From: an uncultured Clostridia bacterium
GTDB taxonomy: Bacteria; Bacillota; Clostridia; Peptostreptococcales; Anaerovoracaceae
Direction of reading: 5' to 3'
DNA length: 33,827 bases
Assembly: GCA_944383465.1 (NCBI GenBank)
Contig: CALWPQ010000032.1
Span: 1 to 33,827, forward strand
Made by a program: the position numbers and the translations under genes
Notes under the pieces: generated by a model
What the model saw: the letters and a program-made list of their open reading frames with translations, nothing else
The model's database searches: none
Told to the model about the DNA's origin: nothing
Shown here: one piece after another, positions 32,098-33,827 of the stretch
Numbering within the stretch: the first letter of the stretch is position 1
Layout of the letters: the number at the start of each line of letters is the position of its first letter

Positions 32098-32151
32098 ATG
32101 ATAAAAGTTTTATTTATATGCCACGGCAAATCGCTCGGCAAATATGCATAG
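32098..32151 (+). pseudogene. Possible 5' fragment of a low-molecular-weight protein tyrosine phosphatase gene
   Basis: After a perfect AGGAGG the frame begins MIKVLFICHG, then KSLGKYA and a stop. The first ten residues are those expected at the start of a low-molecular-weight phosphatase, where the P-loop CxGNICRSP follows. Here the frame leaves the family exactly after HG. About 60-70 bases later (around 32190-32206) a frame reading EMVFT resembles the next part of the enzyme. Such genes are used as integration targets by some integrases. The match is short, so this is a suggestion. Confidence 0.45.
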
Positions 32152-32261
32152 CCAACGCAAATCGTTCCAAAACAATGCAAATCGCGGCAGTGGAAATGGT
32201 GTTTACACCGTTTTTACTACGATTCAATTACATCCTATATTATGGCATGGTGCCGTTGGTG

Positions 32262-32284
32262 GCAAATTGCGGCAAAACGTGGCA
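32262..32284 (+). repeat. 23-bp repeat, copy 3
   Basis: It reads GCAAA-T-TGCGGCAAA, then ACGTGGCA. It matches copy 2 at 20 of 23 and copy 1 at 21 of 23 positions. Confidence 0.65.
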
Positions 32285-32463
32285 TTTAAGGGACAATAAT
32301 TGTAAATGTAAAAAATAATGTTTGTTTGCTATGCGTGTATCTTCCGCTTTTGTATGGAGGATTGCAGTAGGACAAGTTTATAAAGTAGCTGTTGATACTG
32401 GTGTCAGGTTTTAAGTATTGCAATTTTGGGTTGTGTTTCTTTGATGGATTCTACTGCATGAAA

Positions 32464-32479
32464 TTGCGATAAATCGCAA
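32464..32479. promoter_or_regulatory. Palindromic operator, copy 1
   Basis: TTGCGAT-AA-ATCGCAA is a perfect palindrome with a two-base spacer. An identical 16-mer lies 75 bases downstream. It is 17 bases upstream of the -35 box of the ATPase promoter. Confidence 0.65.
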
Positions 32480-32495
32480 AAATTTTCATTAGAAG

Positions 32496-32524
32496 TTGTA
32501 AAATCAATCCGTACGGGGTATAAT
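32496..32524 (+). promoter_or_regulatory. Promoter of the AAA/DUF4143 gene
   Basis: TTGTAA (32496-32501), a 17-base spacer and TATAAT (32519-32524). The start would be near 32531, between the two palindromes. Confidence 0.65.
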
Positions 32525-32538
32525 ACTAATGAAGAATT

Positions 32539-32554
32539 TTGCGATAAATCGCAA
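32539..32554. promoter_or_regulatory. Palindromic operator, copy 2
   Basis: The same 16-mer as 32464-32479, placed just after the expected transcription start. The similarity between copies extends to the right (AAAATT, then TCA, TAGAA). Confidence 0.65.
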
Positions 32555-32583
32555 AAATTCTCAGTAGAAAGAAGGATTATGAT

Positions 32584-33827
32584 ATGGAAATTAAGAGAGA
32601 CATCTATTTGAATAAGCTTATCAGTAAGAAGCATAATGGACTTATCAAGGTGGTGACTGGCATCCGTCGCTGTGGAAAGTCCTACTTGTTGTTTAATCTG
32701 TTCAAGGATCATTTGCTGGCAGAAGGAGTGGATAAACAGCACATTATAGAAATTGCGTTTGACTCCTTTGAGAATAAGCGTTTTTGTGATCCGGATGTTC
32801 TGTATCCCTATCTCAAGGAGCAGATTAAAGATGATGGAATGTACTATGTGCTGCTGGACGAGGTGCAGCTTTTGAGAGAGTTTGAATCCGTATTAAACAG
32901 CCTAATCCGTATGAAAAATGTGGATGTATATGTGACAGGAAGCAATGCCCGCTTTTTGTCCAGGGATGTGATTACCGAATTTCGAGGTCGTGGAGATGAA
33001 GTTCATATGCACCCTCTTAGTTTTGCTGAATTTATGTCCGTTTATTCAGGAACGAAGCAGGATGGTTGGAATGAATATATGCTTTATGGTGGACTGCCGC
33101 CTATTATGAATATTTCAAGTCCGGAAGAAAAGATTAATTTCCTTAAGTTGTTGTTCGAGGAAACTTATATTTCAGATATTGTAGGGAGACATAATGTACG
33201 TAATAGGGCAGAATTGGAGGAACTTTTGAATGTTCTTTCATCTGCTATCGGCTCGCTTACAAACCCGACAAAGTTGTCGGCTACCTTCAAAAGTGTCAAG
33301 CAGAAAACCATCAGCAACACCACCATTAAAAGGTATATCGACTATCTTTGTGATTCTTTCCTGATCGACAATGCCGTCCGATATGACATTAAAGGGAAGA
33401 AGTATATTGACACACCAGTCAAATATTACTTTACCGATTTGGGATTACGTAATGCCCGTCTCAATTTCCGACAACTGGAAGAAACTCATGCTATGGAGAA
33501 TATCATCTTCAATGAGCTGAAAATACGGGGCTTCAATGTGGATGTGGGCGTTATCATTCTAAATAAAACCAATGAAAAAGGTCATGGAATCCGCAAGCAG
33601 TTGGAAATTGATTTTGTCTGCAACAAAGGATCTAAGCGTTATTATATCCAATCGGCTTATGCAATTCCGGATCAGACAAAGATGGAGCAGGAGCAGCGTT
33701 CTCTGATGCTGACCGGCGATTTCTTCAAAAAGATTATCATTACGAAAGATGCACCTGCACCGTATTACAATGATGATGGGGTGTTGGTTATGAGTGTCTA
33801 TGATTTCCTTTTAAATGAGAGTAGTCT
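32584..33827 (+). CDS. AAA ATPase with DUF4143 domain (3' end beyond the window)
   Basis: 414 codons are visible, open to the window edge, so the stop lies outside; members are usually about 400-430 residues and little should be missing. AAGGA lies seven bases before the ATG. Residues 1-130 form an AAA core: Walker A TGIRRCGKSY (about 25-34), Walker B YYVLLDEVQ (about 90-98) and the sensor-like TGSNARFLSRDV. Then come GGLPPIM, a winged-helix region with SNTTIKRYIDYL, and a C-terminal DUF4143 part resembling a PD-(D/E)xK nuclease fold (NELKIRGFNVDVGV, LEIDFVC, YYIQSAY). The cellular role of this family is not settled. Twin palindromes flank its promoter. Confidence 0.85.
   Translation, partial: MEIKRDIYLNKLISKKHNGLIKVVTGIRRCGKSYLLFNLFKDHLLAEGVDKQHIIEIAFDSFENKRFCDPDVLYPYLKEQIKDDGMYYVLLDEVQLLREFESVLNSLIRMKNVDVYVTGSNARFLSRDVITEFRGRGDEVHMHPLSFAEFMSVYSGTKQDGWNEYMLYGGLPPIMNISSPEEKINFLKLLFEETYISDIVGRHNVRNRAELEELLNVLSSAIGSLTNPTKLSATFKSVKQKTISNTTIKRYIDYLCDSFLIDNAVRYDIKGKKYIDTPVKYYFTDLGLRNARLNFRQLEETHAMENIIFNELKIRGFNVDVGVIILNKTNEKGHGIRKQLEIDFVCNKGSKRYYIQSAYAIPDQTKMEQEQRSLMLTGDFFKKIIITKDAPAPYYNDDGVLVMSVYDFLLNESS

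Larger units (their letters stand above)
31873..32463. other. Repeat-rich junction region without an intact gene
   Basis: There is no intact gene between int and the AAA ATPase. The stretch contains three 23-bp repeats, a phosphatase-gene fragment, a short direct repeat TTTTTACTACG (31938-31948 and 32211-32221, each preceded by ACACC within about eight bases) and three GCAAATCG boxes near 32125-32182. It looks like an attachment-site region left by repeated integration and loss. Confidence 0.5.

Noticed and set aside
31873..32583. CRISPR array in the repeat-rich region
   Set aside because: The 23-bp units are irregularly spaced and one is inverted; there are no uniform spacers and no cas genes.

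Overview
The window looks like chromosome of an anaerobic Bacillota (Clostridia) bacterium. Supporting signs are strong AGGAGG-type ribosome binding sites, a stand-alone Spo0A C-terminal domain, BMP/YufO-type nucleoside uptake genes, AzlC/AzlD, YitT and a Tn916-type integrase. The fused shikimate dehydrogenase-shikimate kinase and the compact aromatic operon suggest a gut-type clostridial lineage, but I cannot name a species.

Layout. (1) 1-3243 is an accessory-looking regulatory island. It holds a small secreted protein on the minus strand, a 126-bp leader that occurs twice (the second copy belongs to a paralogue just left of the window), a receiver-less Spo0A DNA-binding domain protein, and three paralogous XRE regulators with shared operator-like repeats. 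(2) 3336-7110 holds housekeeping genes: ridA, rlmN, a small P-loop protein, a Nudix hydrolase and a secreted Cys/Asn-rich CAP-domain protein. (3) 7265-17007 is a long aromatic amino acid operon: promoter, a 20-residue Phe/Tyr-rich leader peptide with an attenuator, then aroF, tyrA, aroB, aroA, aroC, pheA, an aroE-aroK fusion and aroQ, followed by azlCD. All seven steps to chorismate plus the prephenate branches to Phe and Tyr are encoded together. (4) 17004-18478 holds a thioredoxin and a small ferredoxin-thioredoxin-reductase-like protein (minus strand), then an omega-amidase-type nitrilase. (5) 18642-24789 is a nucleoside ABC uptake system with two BMP-family lipoproteins. (6) 24864-29572 holds a YgiQ-type radical SAM protein overlapping an orphan DNA methyltransferase, then a YitT membrane protein. 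(7) 29740-33827 is a tRNA-Arg(CCG), a decayed xis/int module of Tn916 type, a repeat-rich stretch carrying what looks like the first codons of a low-molecular-weight phosphatase gene, and an AAA/DUF4143 ATPase that runs off the right edge.

How the genes work together. The aromatic operon is the main functional unit. Starvation for charged tRNA-Phe or tRNA-Tyr should stall a ribosome in the leader peptide, free an antiterminator and open the whole operon. Feedback inhibition probably also acts through the N-terminal domain of AroF and the ACT domain of PheA. The left island looks like an independent regulatory circuit of unknown output. The right end is a graveyard of integration events.

The most notable observations are the Phe/Tyr leader-peptide attenuator, the duplicated leader and shared operator motif around the Spo0A-C/XRE cluster, the six-cysteine FTR-like protein beside thioredoxin, and the decayed integrase with its repeat-rich junction. 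All calls were made by reading the sequence; no database search was possible.
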